DNA from: an uncultured Archangium sp.
GTDB lineage: Bacteria; Myxococcota; Myxococcia; Myxococcales; Myxococcaceae
Assembly (NCBI GenBank): GCA_946479335.1
Contig: CAMLFP010000076.1
Location: 1-17,806 of the forward strand
Length of the DNA: 17,806 bases
Direction: 5' to 3'
Shown here: positions 6,814-14,716 of the stretch, piece by piece
Layout: each line of letters starts with the position of its first letter
Position numbering within the stretch: the first letter of the stretch is position 1
Position numbers and translations under genes: made by a program
Notes under the pieces: generated by a model
The model's database searches: none
What the model was told of the DNA's origin: nothing
Seen by the model: the letters and a program-made list of their open reading frames with translations, nothing else

Positions 6814-9209
6814 TTCACCACCGACAACGACTTCACCACTTCGCGCTCGGGAGGCTTGCCTCCACCGACCGCGCCCGCCGGGTACTGCGGCCGCGCGTGG
6901 TAGATGCCCTCCAGCGTGCGGGTGAACGACTCCGCGATGAGGTGCAGGTCTTTGAGCGTCAGCTCGCACTCGTCGAGCTGCCCTTCAGAGAAGATGAGGT
7001 TGATCATCTTCTGCACCAGCGCGCGCAGCTTGTCGGTCGACGGCTCGGCCATCGAGCGGCTCGCGGCCTCACAGGCGTCGGCGATCATCACCAGCGCCGT
7101 CTCGCGCGACTGCGGCTTCGGGCCCGGGTAGCGGAACATGGCCTCGTCGGGCGGCTTGCCGTCTTCGCGGCTCTCCTGCTCCTTCTGCGCCTTGTGGAAG
7201 AAGTAGCCCACCAGCCGCGTACCGTGATGCTCGGGGATGGCGTCGGCCACGCGCTGCGGCAGCTTGTACTCGCGCGCCATCTCCAGGCCCTCGGTGACGT
7301 GGCGCTTGATGATCACCGCGCTCATCGACGGCGCGAGCGTGTCGTGCGGGTTTTCGGCCTTCTGGTTCTCACCGAAGTAGGCCGGGTTCCGGCCCTTGCC
7401 GATGTCGTGGTAGTACGCGCAGCTCCGCGCGAGGAGCGGGTTGGCGCCGATGGCCTCCGCCGCCGCCTCGACCAGCGAGCCCATCACGATGCTGTGGTGG
7501 TAGGTGCCGGGCGCGTTGAGCACCAGCTCCTTGAGCGCCGGGTGGTTCAGGTTCGCCAGCTCCAGCAGCTTCACGTCTGACGCGTAGCCGAAGACACCCT
7601 CCGCCAGCGGCGTCAACGCCAGCACCACCGCGGGCAGGACGAAGGCCGTCGCTACGAAGGCGAACACGCCCGAGAGCAGCGCCTCCACGCCGAAGCCCTT
7701 CGCCGCCGCCAGCTGGATGAAGACCACCATGCCCAGCGACACGCCGCCGGTGATGAAGCCCGCGCGGAAGAGGCCGGCGCGGTCCTTCGCGCGCGCGATG
7801 CGGTCGGCCGCCACCATCGACGAGACCATCGAGAGCAGGAAGAACGAGAGCGAATTGCCCAGCAGGATGCCGGCCAGCGCCGAGAAGATGATGGCGAAGA
7901 AGAGCGCGCTCGACTCTGACAACACGAAGCGCACCAGCATCGCGCCCGCCGCCACCGGGAAGGCGTAGTGCAGCGCCTCGATGGGGATGAGCGGATACCG
8001 GTCGTGCACCGCGTCGGCCACCAGCACCCAGACGTGCAGCGCGCCCAACAACCCCCCCGCCAGCAGGCCCATGAACGCCGCGTCACGCCGCGTGGGGCGG
8101 AACTGCTTGAGCGACGCCGAGAAGAACAGCCACGCGCCCGCCACCAGCAACGCCACGATGCCCGCGCCGCCCAGCTGCAACTGCAGCAGATCCAACTCGC
8201 TGGTCTGGGAGCGGATGCTGGTGGTCACCAGCACGTGCGCCTCGGTCACCAGCTCGCCGTCGCCGATGATGCGCTGCCCCTTCTTGATGGAGATGATGAC
8301 CGGCTTCACCGCCTCCCACGCGGCTTTGCGGCGCGCCTCGGTCTCCGCGATGTTGACGGTGAGGTTCGCGCGCAGCTGCTTGCGGGCGAAGCACAGCACC
8401 GCCCGGCGCACCGGCATCGGCGCCTCCGAGAGCAGGTTGCCCGGCACCGACGAGAAGCGATCGAGCTCCGACGAGGCTTCGCGCAGGTCGAAGATGGCCG
8501 GCGCTTCGGTCGTCATCTCGAACTCGCTCGAACCGCCCACCACGCGCACCGTGATGCCGTTCAAGTCGACGCGCGAGAGCTCGTCGCGCGAGGTGACGAG
8601 CTTCGAGCGGTACGCGAGCTCGATGAGCGTCAGCGCCGCGTGCTCCAGCTCCGGAGAGAAGTGGCTCGCCGCCAGCACGTCGAAGTCTTCTTCGTCGGGC
8701 AGCACCGCGTTCTCTTCGAACGTCTTGCGCGCCTCGCGCAGCGCGGCCAGCAGCTCCGCGTCTTCCTTCGAGTCCTTCGCGTCCTTCGCGGGAGGCACGC
8801 CGGGCTTCTTGGGCGACGGCTCCGCCTTGTTGAGGAAGGGCTCGGCGATCTCCCGCATGCCGGCGAAGGCGTCGCTCACGCCGCGGCGCACCTTCGACTC
8901 GATCTGCGGCGAGTAGTCGAACACCGGGCGCACCCGCGCGCGGGCCTCTTCACGGCGCCGCTGCGTCTGCGCCTCGTCGGGCACCTCGAAGTCGCGGCTG
9001 GCCTTGAACCCCGCCAGCGACGACGCGCGGAACGGCCGGCCCACGTCTTCTTCCGCCAACACGGGGATACGCTGCCCCGACAGGCCCGGCGTCAGGAGGA
9101 ACGCCGCCGCGATGGAGATGCCGGCCAGGACCGCTCCCAATGCCACCGCGCGCGGCAACACCGGAACTCGGGCCCACACCGGCCGTGGGCTGTGGGGGGC
9201 GTCAGCCAT
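6810..9209 (-). CDS. pgpH: PgpH-type 7TM-HD phosphodiesterase (probable c-di-AMP hydrolase)
   Basis: 799 residues with the architecture of 7TMR-HD proteins. There is an N-terminal membrane anchor (about 20-42), an extracytoplasmic domain (about 45-345) with a Lys/Asp-rich stretch at 129-150, a block of seven transmembrane segments (about 347-535), and a cytoplasmic HD domain. HD residues visible: His571/His572 in GTYHHSIVMGS, His601-Asp602 in YYHDIGKG, His637, His661-His662 in PEHHGT, and Asp711 in IADACEAASRS. Listeria PgpH, the characterised member, hydrolyses cyclic di-AMP; the same activity is inferred here. The ATG at 9209 precedes the anchor segment. There is no Shine-Dalgarno, and a promoter-like pair sits very close to the ATG, so the mRNA may be nearly leaderless. 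It overlaps ybeY by four bases (GTGA). Confidence 0.9.
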   Translation of the reverse strand: MADAPHSPRPVWARVPVLPRAVALGAVLAGISIAAAFLLTPGLSGQRIPVLAEEDVGRPFRASSLAGFKASRDFEVPDEAQTQRRREEARARVRPVFDYSPQIESKVRRGVSDAFAGMREIAEPFLNKAEPSPKKPGVPPAKDAKDSKEDAELLAALREARKTFEENAVLPDEEDFDVLAASHFSPELEHAALTLIELAYRSKLVTSRDELSRVDLNGITVRVVGGSSEFEMTTEAPAIFDLREASSELDRFSSVPGNLLSEAPMPVRRAVLCFARKQLRANLTVNIAETEARRKAAWEAVKPVIISIKKGQRIIGDGELVTEAHVLVTTSIRSQTSELDLLQLQLGGAGIVALLVAGAWLFFSASLKQFRPTRRDAAFMGLLAGGLLGALHVWVLVADAVHDRYPLIPIEALHYAFPVAAGAMLVRFVLSESSALFFAIIFSALAGILLGNSLSFFLLSMVSSMVAADRIARAKDRAGLFRAGFITGGVSLGMVVFIQLAAAKGFGVEALLSGVFAFVATAFVLPAVVLALTPLAEGVFGYASDVKLLELANLNHPALKELVLNAPGTYHHSIVMGSLVEAAAEAIGANPLLARSCAYYHDIGKGRNPAYFGENQKAENPHDTLAPSMSAVIIKRHVTEGLEMAREYKLPQRVADAIPEHHGTRLVGYFFHKAQKEQESREDGKPPDEAMFRYPGPKPQSRETALVMIADACEAASRSMAEPSTDKLRALVQKMINLIFSEGQLDECELTLKDLHLIAESFTRTLEGIYHARPQYPAGAVGGGKPPEREVVKSLSVVK

Positions 9210-9220
9210 TGCGGTCGGGC

Positions 9221-9249
9221 ACCCTATGTCTCGGCGCGCGACCGTTCAA
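9221..9249 (-). promoter_or_regulatory. Candidate sigma70-type promoter for pgpH-ybeY
   Basis: On the minus strand, TTGAAC (9249-9244) and TAGGGT (9226-9221) are separated by exactly 17 bases. The -10 keeps the three most conserved positions (T, A, final T), while the -35 matches TTGACA at four of six. An A7 run lies about 27 bases upstream of the -35. Only 11 bases separate the -10 from the pgpH ATG, which would give a leader of about five bases. This is pattern match only. Confidence 0.35.
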
Positions 9250-9267
9250 GGCAGTCAACTCCTTGAA
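9245..9267. repeat. Inverted repeat TTCAAGG-N9-CCTTGAA overlapping the pgpH -35
   Basis: Perfect 7-bp arms at 9245-9251 and 9261-9267 are separated by nine bases. The repeat covers the candidate -35 of pgpH, so an operator for a dimeric regulator is possible. Read on the plus strand, the stem is followed eight bases later by T7 (9276-9282), which loosely resembles a terminator. However, no plus-strand gene ends here, so the operator reading is preferred. Confidence 0.4.
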
Positions 9268-9328
9268 ACGACAGATTTTTTTGAGGGGGCTCGGAACCCT
9301 GCGTAATCGCTTGCGCACCCGGCGGGCG

Positions 9329-9586
9329 TCAGTTGCCGGGGGAGGCGGTGCTGGTGAAGAGGAAGATCTTCTGCCCGGCGCGCGCCACGCCGAAGTGCTG
9401 CTTGAGGGGGCGCTTCTCGTTGGCGACGAAGGCCTTGAGGCCCGGGTACAGCGACATCAGCGTGGTGATGATCTCCGCCAGGTCGGCCGCCGGCGGCACG
9501 CCCAATTCAATCTTCGCCCGGCCTTCACAGGCTGCCTGCAACGTCCGGGGGATGATCACCGTGATGTTCACGCGGGCGCTGAGCAT
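9329..9586 (-). CDS. MoaD/ThiS/CysO-like beta-grasp protein lacking the terminal Gly-Gly
   Basis: 85 residues. The layout matches small sulfur-carrier proteins of the ubiquitin-like MoaD/ThiS/CysO group: an opening strand ARVNITVIIPRTLQAACEG, then an acidic helix DLAEIITTLMSLYPGLKAFV, and a closing AGQKIFLF strand equivalent to the DGDxVxIxP segment of the family. Sulfur carriers must end in Gly-Gly, but here the chain ends TSTASPGN and neither other frame restores Gly-Gly. It may therefore be a non-carrier relative. Start: the ATG at 9586 gives a sensible first strand, but its Shine-Dalgarno is weak and the open frame extends upstream into truB. It lies 58 bases after truB, where rpsO is often found, and 119 bases before pgpH. 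Family assignment is moderate. Confidence 0.62.
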   Translation of the reverse strand: MLSARVNITVIIPRTLQAACEGRAKIELGVPPAADLAEIITTLMSLYPGLKAFVANEKRPLKQHFGVARAGQKIFLFTSTASPGN

Positions 9587-9644
9587 TTCACCGGCGCGGC
9601 GAGCACAGCAATGAAGAAAGTTCAGGTTCGCAGCGCGGGGCCGC

Positions 9645-10493
9645 TCACAACAACACGCGCCGGTACACCAGCCGGCCACGCACCGCGTCGGCCACCGCCA
9701 GCAGCGCACCCGACGGCTCGATGATGCGGTGCACCCCGGTCAGCGTCGGGGAGACCTCCACCACGCCGCCGTGCCGCACGCGCTGCGCCTCGGCGTCACT
9801 CACCCGGTGCTCCGGGAGATCCTTCAGCGAGTCGTTCAACGACACCAACGTGGAGCTCTTCGTGACCTCCGCGAGGGGGATCGCCTGGGCCAGCGTGAAC
9901 GGCCCGCTCTGCGTGCGCCGCAACGCGCACAGGTGCGCGCCACAGCCCAGCGCCTCGCCGAGGTCGGCCGCCAGCGAGCGCACGAAGAAGCCCTTGCTGC
10001 TGCGCACCGACAGCTTCACCTCGTCGGCGGAAAAATCGCGCAGCTGGAGGTCGTAGACGGTGACCTCGCGCGGCTTGCGCTCGATCTCCTCGCCCGCGCG
10101 CGCCAATTCGTAGAGCCGCTTCCCGCCCACCTTGATGGCCGAATACATCGGCGGCACCTGCGCGAAGGTTCCGCGGAACTTCGAGAGCGCGCCCTCGAGC
10201 AGCTCGCGCGTGATGGCCGGCACCGGCCGCGTCTCGAGCACCTTGCCCTCGGCGTCGAGCGTGTCGGTCACCGCGCCGAGCTTCACGGTCGCGTCGTAGG
10301 CCTTGGTCGACTCGAGGATGAACTGGGAGATCTTCGTCGCGTCGCCCACGCACACCGGCAGCACGCCGGTGGCCATGGGGTCCAACGTGCCGGTGTGGCC
10401 GACCTTCTTCTCACCCAACGCGCGGCGCACCTCGCGCACCACGTCGAACGAGGTGATGCCCTTCGGCTTGTCGACCACCAGCACGCCGTGCAT
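9645..10493 (-). CDS. truB: tRNA pseudouridine(55) synthase TruB
   Basis: 282 residues, slightly shorter than the E. coli enzyme (314). TruB isomerises U55 to pseudouridine in the T-loop of tRNAs and also acts as a tRNA folding chaperone. The N-terminus HGVLVVDKPKGITS and the catalytic block GHTGTLDPMATGVLPV (32-47, with nucleophile Asp38) are diagnostic. The block with KGFFVRSLAADLG later in the protein is also conserved. The C-terminal PUA-like part is short, ending GRLVYRRVLL. The ATG at 10493 begins three bases after the rbfA stop, preceded by a GGAAGG purine stretch, consistent with translational coupling in the nusA-infB operon. Confidence 0.97.
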   Translation of the reverse strand: MHGVLVVDKPKGITSFDVVREVRRALGEKKVGHTGTLDPMATGVLPVCVGDATKISQFILESTKAYDATVKLGAVTDTLDAEGKVLETRPVPAITRELLEGALSKFRGTFAQVPPMYSAIKVGGKRLYELARAGEEIERKPREVTVYDLQLRDFSADEVKLSVRSSKGFFVRSLAADLGEALGCGAHLCALRRTQSGPFTLAQAIPLAEVTKSSTLVSLNDSLKDLPEHRVSDAEAQRVRHGGVVEVSPTLTGVHRIIEPSGALLAVADAVRGRLVYRRVLL

Positions 10494-10496
10494 CGG

Positions 10497-10853
10497 CTAC
10501 CAGCCTTCCTTCTCTTTCACCTGCTTGAGGAGGCGCTCGATCTTGTCGCCCTCGTCGAGCGACGGGTCGAACGAGAAGAACACCTCGGGGCTGACGCGCA
10601 GCTTCACCTTCTTCGTCACCTCGCGGCGCACGAAACCCTTGGCCGCGTCGAGCCCCTTCTGCGTCTCGGCCTTCTGCTGATCGGTGCCGATCATCGAATA
10701 GAAGACCTGCGCCACCGAGAGGTCGGGCGACACCTTCACGCCGGTGATGGTGATGAAGCCCACGCGCGGGTCGTGAATCTCACCCCGCGTCAGCAGGTCG
10801 GCCACCGCGGCCTGAATCTCCGCCGCCACGCGCTCCGGTCGAATCGATGCCAT
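10497..10853 (-). CDS. rbfA: 30S ribosome-binding factor RbfA
   Basis: 118 residues, the usual size. RbfA binds the 30S subunit near helix 1 of 16S rRNA and helps late maturation and cold adaptation. Typical features are the basic opening [10 protein letters not shown], the [20 protein letters not shown] core with its KH-like fold, FYSMIG, and the [19 protein letters not shown] segment. The ATG at 10853 has a good Shine-Dalgarno AAGGAG (10865-10860, six bases away) placed inside the end of ylxP, and the gene starts three bases after the ylxP stop. Its position between infB/ylxP and truB is the standard operon order. Confidence 0.97.
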   Translation of the reverse strand: MASIRPERVAAEIQAAVADLLTRGEIHDPRVGFITITGVKVSPDLSVAQVFYSMIGTDQQKAETQKGLDAAKGFVRREVTKKVKLRVSPEVFFSFDPSLDEGDKIERLLKQVKEKEGW

Positions 10854-10856
10854 GAC

Positions 10857-11384
10857 TCACTCCTTTTCCCAGTCTCGACGGTTTCGCAGCGAACGCGCCA
10901 CCGCCCGGGCGTCTTCGATGTTCAGCTCGCGCTTCTTCTGCCCACCCGAACGCCGTGGCGCAGACGGCGACGGAGGCGGCACGTGCCGCTCCTCCCAGCT
11001 CCCCAACCCCTCCGCCTCGGCCAGCGAGCGCTCCCCACGCGGAATCGTGAGGTGCCGGTACTCGTCGGGCAGCGACGAGCCCTCGGAGAACAGGTCTTCG
11101 AAGGGCACCGTCTCGATCTCCTTCCCGAAGACCGGCGCGATGTACATGTCGTCCATGAAGTGGACGATCTTCTGCATCATCTCGGTGACGTGCTTGCGCT
11201 CGTTGCCCACCACCGAGAGCGCCACCACGGCGCGGTTCCACACGTCGTTCTCCTCGACCTCCGCCACCGCCACGTTGAACTTCGCCTTCACGCGATCGGT
11301 CACGCGCCGCAGAATCTGGCGCTTGGCCTTCAGCGAACCAGACGCGGGGATGTCGAGCGTGACGCGGGCAACACAGACGAACAT
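10857..11384 (-). CDS. ylxP: DUF503 / YlxP family protein with C-terminal extension
   Basis: 175 residues. Residues 1-95 match the DUF503 (YlxP) fold: a MFVCVARVTLDIPASGSLKAKR start, then KFNVAVAEVEENDVWNRAVVALSVVGNERKHV and a final helix with IVHFMDDM. The family is usually only about 90-100 residues and is commonly encoded between infB and rbfA. A role near ribosome assembly is suspected but not established. Here about 80 further residues follow: a Pro/Ser/Arg-rich low-complexity part (about 135-148) and a basic helix with NIEDARAVARSLRNRRDWEKE. The ATG at 11384 has a strong GGGAG Shine-Dalgarno five bases upstream, next to a hairpin in the infB-ylxP spacer. Confidence 0.9.
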   Translation of the reverse strand: MFVCVARVTLDIPASGSLKAKRQILRRVTDRVKAKFNVAVAEVEENDVWNRAVVALSVVGNERKHVTEMMQKIVHFMDDMYIAPVFGKEIETVPFEDLFSEGSSLPDEYRHLTIPRGERSLAEAEGLGSWEERHVPPPSPSAPRRSGGQKKRELNIEDARAVARSLRNRRDWEKE

Positions 11385-11389
11385 GACGA

Positions 11390-11424
11390 CTCCCGACGGG
11401 AGCGGCGCTTACGACGCCGCTCCC
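11390..11424 (-). promoter_or_regulatory. Infb-ylxP intercistronic hairpin and ylxP ribosome binding site
   Basis: In the mRNA (minus strand), GGGAGCGGCG (11424-11415) pairs perfectly with CGCCGCTCCC (11407-11398) around a seven-base loop, a 10-bp GC-rich stem. Three bases later comes GGGAG (11394-11390), the ylxP Shine-Dalgarno, five bases from the ATG. The CTCCC of the hairpin's 3' arm is also complementary to that Shine-Dalgarno, so two mutually exclusive pairings exist. No T-tract follows, so it is not an intrinsic terminator. Confidence 0.6.
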
Positions 11425-11444
11425 TGGGCAGTGCTGACGACTTT

Positions 11445-14321
11445 TCAGTTGAGCGACGGCCGCGTCTCTTCGATCTCGTAGGCCTCGATGATGTCGCCTT
11501 CCTGGAACTCGGTGAAGCCATCGGCGCCGATACCGCACTCGTACCCGGCCGCGACCTCCTTGACGTCGTCCTTGAAGCGGCGGAGCGACGAGAGCTTGCC
11601 CTGGTAGATCTGCTTCTTGGCGCGCAGCACCTTGAGCAACGCCCCACGGCGGAACACGCCCTCGGTGACCGCAGAACCCGCGATGCCCTTGAAGAGCGCG
11701 CGCACCTCGGCGGTGCCCGTCTTCTTCTCGGTGCGGATCGGGTCCAGCAGGCTCTCCATCATCTTCGTCACGCCGTCGAGCAGCTCGTAGATGATGCCGA
11801 AGGTCTCCCACTTGACCTCCTTCTGCTTGGCGGCGGCCTCCGCGCCCGACTCGGGCTTGGAGTTGAAGCCGATGACCACCGCGGAGAACGCCTCGGCGGT
11901 GCCGATGTCGGTCTCGGTCATCATGCCCACGCCCTTCTGCACGATGGTGACCTTCACCTTCTTGGTCGAGAGCTTGGCGATGGCGTCGGCCACGGCCTCC
12001 AGCGAACCGGAGACGTCGGCCTTGAGCACGATCTTGAGCTCCTTCTGCTCGGCCACCTTCTGCTTGGCCAACAGGTCGTCGAGCGACTCGCGGCTGGTCT
12101 TGCCGGCCTCGGCCTGACGCGCCTTCAAGATGCGGTGGTCGGCGATCTGCTTGGCGGCCTTCTCGTCGGCCACGCAGTTGATGACGTCGCCGGCCGTCGG
12201 CACCCCGGAGAGGCCGATGACCTCCGCGGAGTAACCGGGCTTCACCTCGTCGACGAGCTCACCGCGGTCGTTGAGCATCATGCGCACCCGGCCGTGGTAG
12301 ATGCTCGAGACGAGCGCGTCGCCCTTGCGGAGCGTGCCTTCCTGCACCAGCACGGTGCCGATGGGGCCGCGGCCCTTCTCGAGGCGCGCTTCCAGCACGA
12401 TGCCCGTCGCCGGGCGATCAGGGTTGGCCTTGAGCTCCAGCACTTCGGCCTGCAGCGAGATGTTCTCGAGCAGCGAGTCGAGCCCCTGCTTGGTCTTCGC
12501 CGAGACGGGCACCATGATCACGTCGCCGCCCCAGTCTTCGGCGAGCAGGCCGAGGTCCGCGAGCTCCTTCTTGACGCGGTCGGGGTTCGACGCGGGGAGG
12601 TCCATCTTGTTGATGGCCACCACGATCGGCACCTCCGCCTTCTGGGCGTGCTCGATGGCCTCCTTGGTCTGCGGCATCACGCCGTCGTCGCCCGCAACCA
12701 CGAGCACCACGACGTCGGTGATGTTGGCGCCGCGCGCGCGCATCGCGGAGAACGCGGCGTGGCCCGGCGTGTCGAGGAAGGTGATGTCACCCTGGCTCGA
12801 CTTCACGGTGTACGCGCCGACGTGCTGCGTGATGCCGCCGGCTTCACCGGAGGCGACCGACGCCGAACGGATGGCGTCGAGCAACGACGTCTTGCCGTGG
12901 TCGACGTGGCCCATGACGGTGACCACCGGCGGGCGCGAGATGAGCTGCTCCGGCTTGTCTTCGACCTTCGGGAGGAAGTCTTCGACCTCGAAGCCGACCT
13001 TCTTCACCGTCCACCCGTAGTCGGAGGCGAGGATGCCCGCGGTGTCGACGTCGACGGTGGAGTTGGCGGTCACCATCTTGCCCGACTGCATCAGCTTCTT
13101 GATGAGGTCGGTGGTGCGCACGCCCATGCGCTGCGAGAGCTCGCTGACGGTGATGCCTTCCTGCACCTTGATGACCTTCTTCTCCTCGGCCATCTGGGTG
13201 ATGAGCGTCTTCTGGCCCTTCTTGGTGGGCTTGCGCTTCTTGCCGCGCACCGGGATGGCCGAGCGCCCGAAGATCAGCTCCTTGATGTCGGAGGTGGTGC
13301 TCTGCTCCTTCTCCTTCTCACGGCGCTGACCACCCGCGCCCGGAGGGCCACGGCGGTCCTGCTCGCGGCGATCACGCGTCCCAGGCGCGCCGGTCGGCAC
13401 CACCTTGAACTCGCGCACCGGGCCGGTGCCCGGCGGCACGGCCTTGCGACCGGGCGCCATCGGGTAGCGCGACGCCGACGGCTGCGTGGGCGTGATGCGC
13501 TTGATGGGGATGAGCGGGCGGCTGACGACGACGGCCTGCGTCGCGGTCGGCACGGTGCGCACCGGCACCGGCGTCGCGGGGCCGGTCGCCGTGGCGCCTG
13601 CAGCGGCGGCGGCTGCAGCGGCGGCGACGGCGCGCTGGGCCGCGATGCCCAGCGGCTGACGAATGGTCACACCGGGGCGCGGCGCAGAGGCGCGCGGGTT
13701 CACCACCACACCCGGGCGCACCATCGGCGGCACGGCGACGGGCGGCGGGGCTACGGGCGGTGCAACGGCGGCGGGAGCACGCGGCGCGCTGGCGCGGGGC
13801 GCCGAAGCGCGCGGGGCTGAAGCGCGGGGAGCGGACGCGGCTGCCACGGTGGCAGGCGCAGGCGTCTCGGGCGGCACGGCGGGGACCACGGGGACCTCGG
13901 GCGGCCGGGCGACGGGCGCCTCGGCGACAGGCTGCTCAGACGCAGGGGGCATGTTCACAGGAGGCTCCGGCGGCGCTTCGACCGGGGCGGCGGCGACGGG
14001 CGCTGCCGGCGGGGGAGGCTCGGCGGGGAGCGCGATCGGCCCGGTCGGTACCGCGACCTGGGTCGCGACCACGTTGTCGCCGACCTTGCGGCGCACCACG
14101 AAGCCCTTCGGCGCGACCGGCGGAGGCGCCGTCTTCGGCTTGCGCTCCTCGACGATCTTGCGGACGGCCGACGTGGCCTCTTCATCTTCCAACGACGACG
14201 AGTGCGTCTTGACGTCGTAGCCGAGGCGGTTCAACTCCTCGACGACCTGCTTGTTGTCGAACTCAATTCCATGCTTGTCCTTGAGTTCTTTCGCGATTTC
14301 GTGAACGCGGCGTTTCGACAT
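11445..14321 (-). CDS. infB: Translation initiation factor IF2
   Basis: 958 residues. IF2 is the GTPase that brings initiator fMet-tRNA to the 30S subunit and promotes 50S joining. An IF2_N domain at about 2-60 (KRRVHEIAKELKDKHG) is followed by a roughly 300-residue Pro/Ala-rich linker with tandem ASAPR units and an Ala run. A second IF2_N domain (ITVSELSQRMGVRTTDLIKK) comes before the G domain: G1 GHVDHGKT at 471-478, DTPGH, NKMD and SAK motifs, then the beta-barrel and fMet-tRNA-binding domains. The long linker is a feature of myxobacterial IF2. The ATG at 14321 was chosen because the family's MSKRRVHEIA start lies there; the longer frame to 14426 adds unrelated residues. The 123 bases between ylxR and infB hold no gene or clear hairpin, only a slightly AT-richer patch near 14363-14373. 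Confidence 0.98.
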   Translation of the reverse strand: MSKRRVHEIAKELKDKHGIEFDNKQVVEELNRLGYDVKTHSSSLEDEEATSAVRKIVEERKPKTAPPPVAPKGFVVRRKVGDNVVATQVAVPTGPIALPAEPPPPAAPVAAAPVEAPPEPPVNMPPASEQPVAEAPVARPPEVPVVPAVPPETPAPATVAAASAPRASAPRASAPRASAPRAPAAVAPPVAPPPVAVPPMVRPGVVVNPRASAPRPGVTIRQPLGIAAQRAVAAAAAAAAAGATATGPATPVPVRTVPTATQAVVVSRPLIPIKRITPTQPSASRYPMAPGRKAVPPGTGPVREFKVVPTGAPGTRDRREQDRRGPPGAGGQRREKEKEQSTTSDIKELIFGRSAIPVRGKKRKPTKKGQKTLITQMAEEKKVIKVQEGITVSELSQRMGVRTTDLIKKLMQSGKMVTANSTVDVDTAGILASDYGWTVKKVGFEVEDFLPKVEDKPEQLISRPPVVTVMGHVDHGKTSLLDAIRSASVASGEAGGITQHVGAYTVKSSQGDITFLDTPGHAAFSAMRARGANITDVVVLVVAGDDGVMPQTKEAIEHAQKAEVPIVVAINKMDLPASNPDRVKKELADLGLLAEDWGGDVIMVPVSAKTKQGLDSLLENISLQAEVLELKANPDRPATGIVLEARLEKGRGPIGTVLVQEGTLRKGDALVSSIYHGRVRMMLNDRGELVDEVKPGYSAEVIGLSGVPTAGDVINCVADEKAAKQIADHRILKARQAEAGKTSRESLDDLLAKQKVAEQKELKIVLKADVSGSLEAVADAIAKLSTKKVKVTIVQKGVGMMTETDIGTAEAFSAVVIGFNSKPESGAEAAAKQKEVKWETFGIIYELLDGVTKMMESLLDPIRTEKKTGTAEVRALFKGIAGSAVTEGVFRRGALLKVLRAKKQIYQGKLSSLRRFKDDVKEVAAGYECGIGADGFTEFQEGDIIEAYEIEETRPSLN
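13779..13838 (-). repeat. Four tandem 15-bp units encoding ASAPR within infB
   Basis: Four in-frame Ala-Ser-Ala-Pro-Arg units lie back to back in the IF2 N-terminal linker, with synonymous codon variation between copies. A fifth isolated copy lies further downstream in the protein (NPRASAPRPG). Such units are prone to copy-number change and probably form a flexible, basic linker. Confidence 0.85.
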
Positions 14322-14444
14322 AGGGCGGTGCCCCCCGTACTTCGGGTTTCGAGAGAAAGGTTGAAAATTTGAGTGACGAGACGGTGGAGCGCACTCCGAC
14401 CGGCTCGAGAGAGCGGATGCGAGCAACCAGTGATGGGTACGACT

Positions 14445-14716
14445 TCAGGTCGATGGTTGCTGCAGGAAAGCCGCCTCCAGGTCAGTCACGACCAGCGCCA
14501 CGTGCTGCTTGAAGGCCCGCTGGAAGGCCTTTCTCTTCACGGCCGCCGCCAGGCAGCCTGCGCCACAGAGATACGCCCCCCTGCCAGGGGCGGTCTGTGC
14601 GCTGTCCAACATCGGCTGGTGCTGCTCAGTGAGCACCAACCGATGGAGCAGGCGCTTGGCCTGCTTCTTTCCACAGCCCACGCACGACCGCGTGGGCTCC
14701 TTGTGTTGCGTGTCGT

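Noticed and set aside
9276..9282. T7 run as a plus-strand intrinsic terminator with the stem at 9245-9267
   Set aside because: No plus-strand gene ends nearby, the stem is AT-containing with a nine-base loop, and eight bases separate it from the T-run; an operator or promoter role on the minus strand fits better.
9729..13820. A 1363-codon plus-strand open frame running antisense to truB, rbfA, ylxP and most of infB
   Set aside because: It is the mirror of strongly GC-biased, clearly conserved genes on the other strand. The product is His/Arg/Leu-rich low-complexity sequence with no recognisable domain.
14322..14444. A small gene or regulatory RNA in the 123-base ylxR-infB gap
   Set aside because: No frame with a sensible start and ribosome site, and no strong hairpin, was seen; the open frame here is only an upstream extension of infB.
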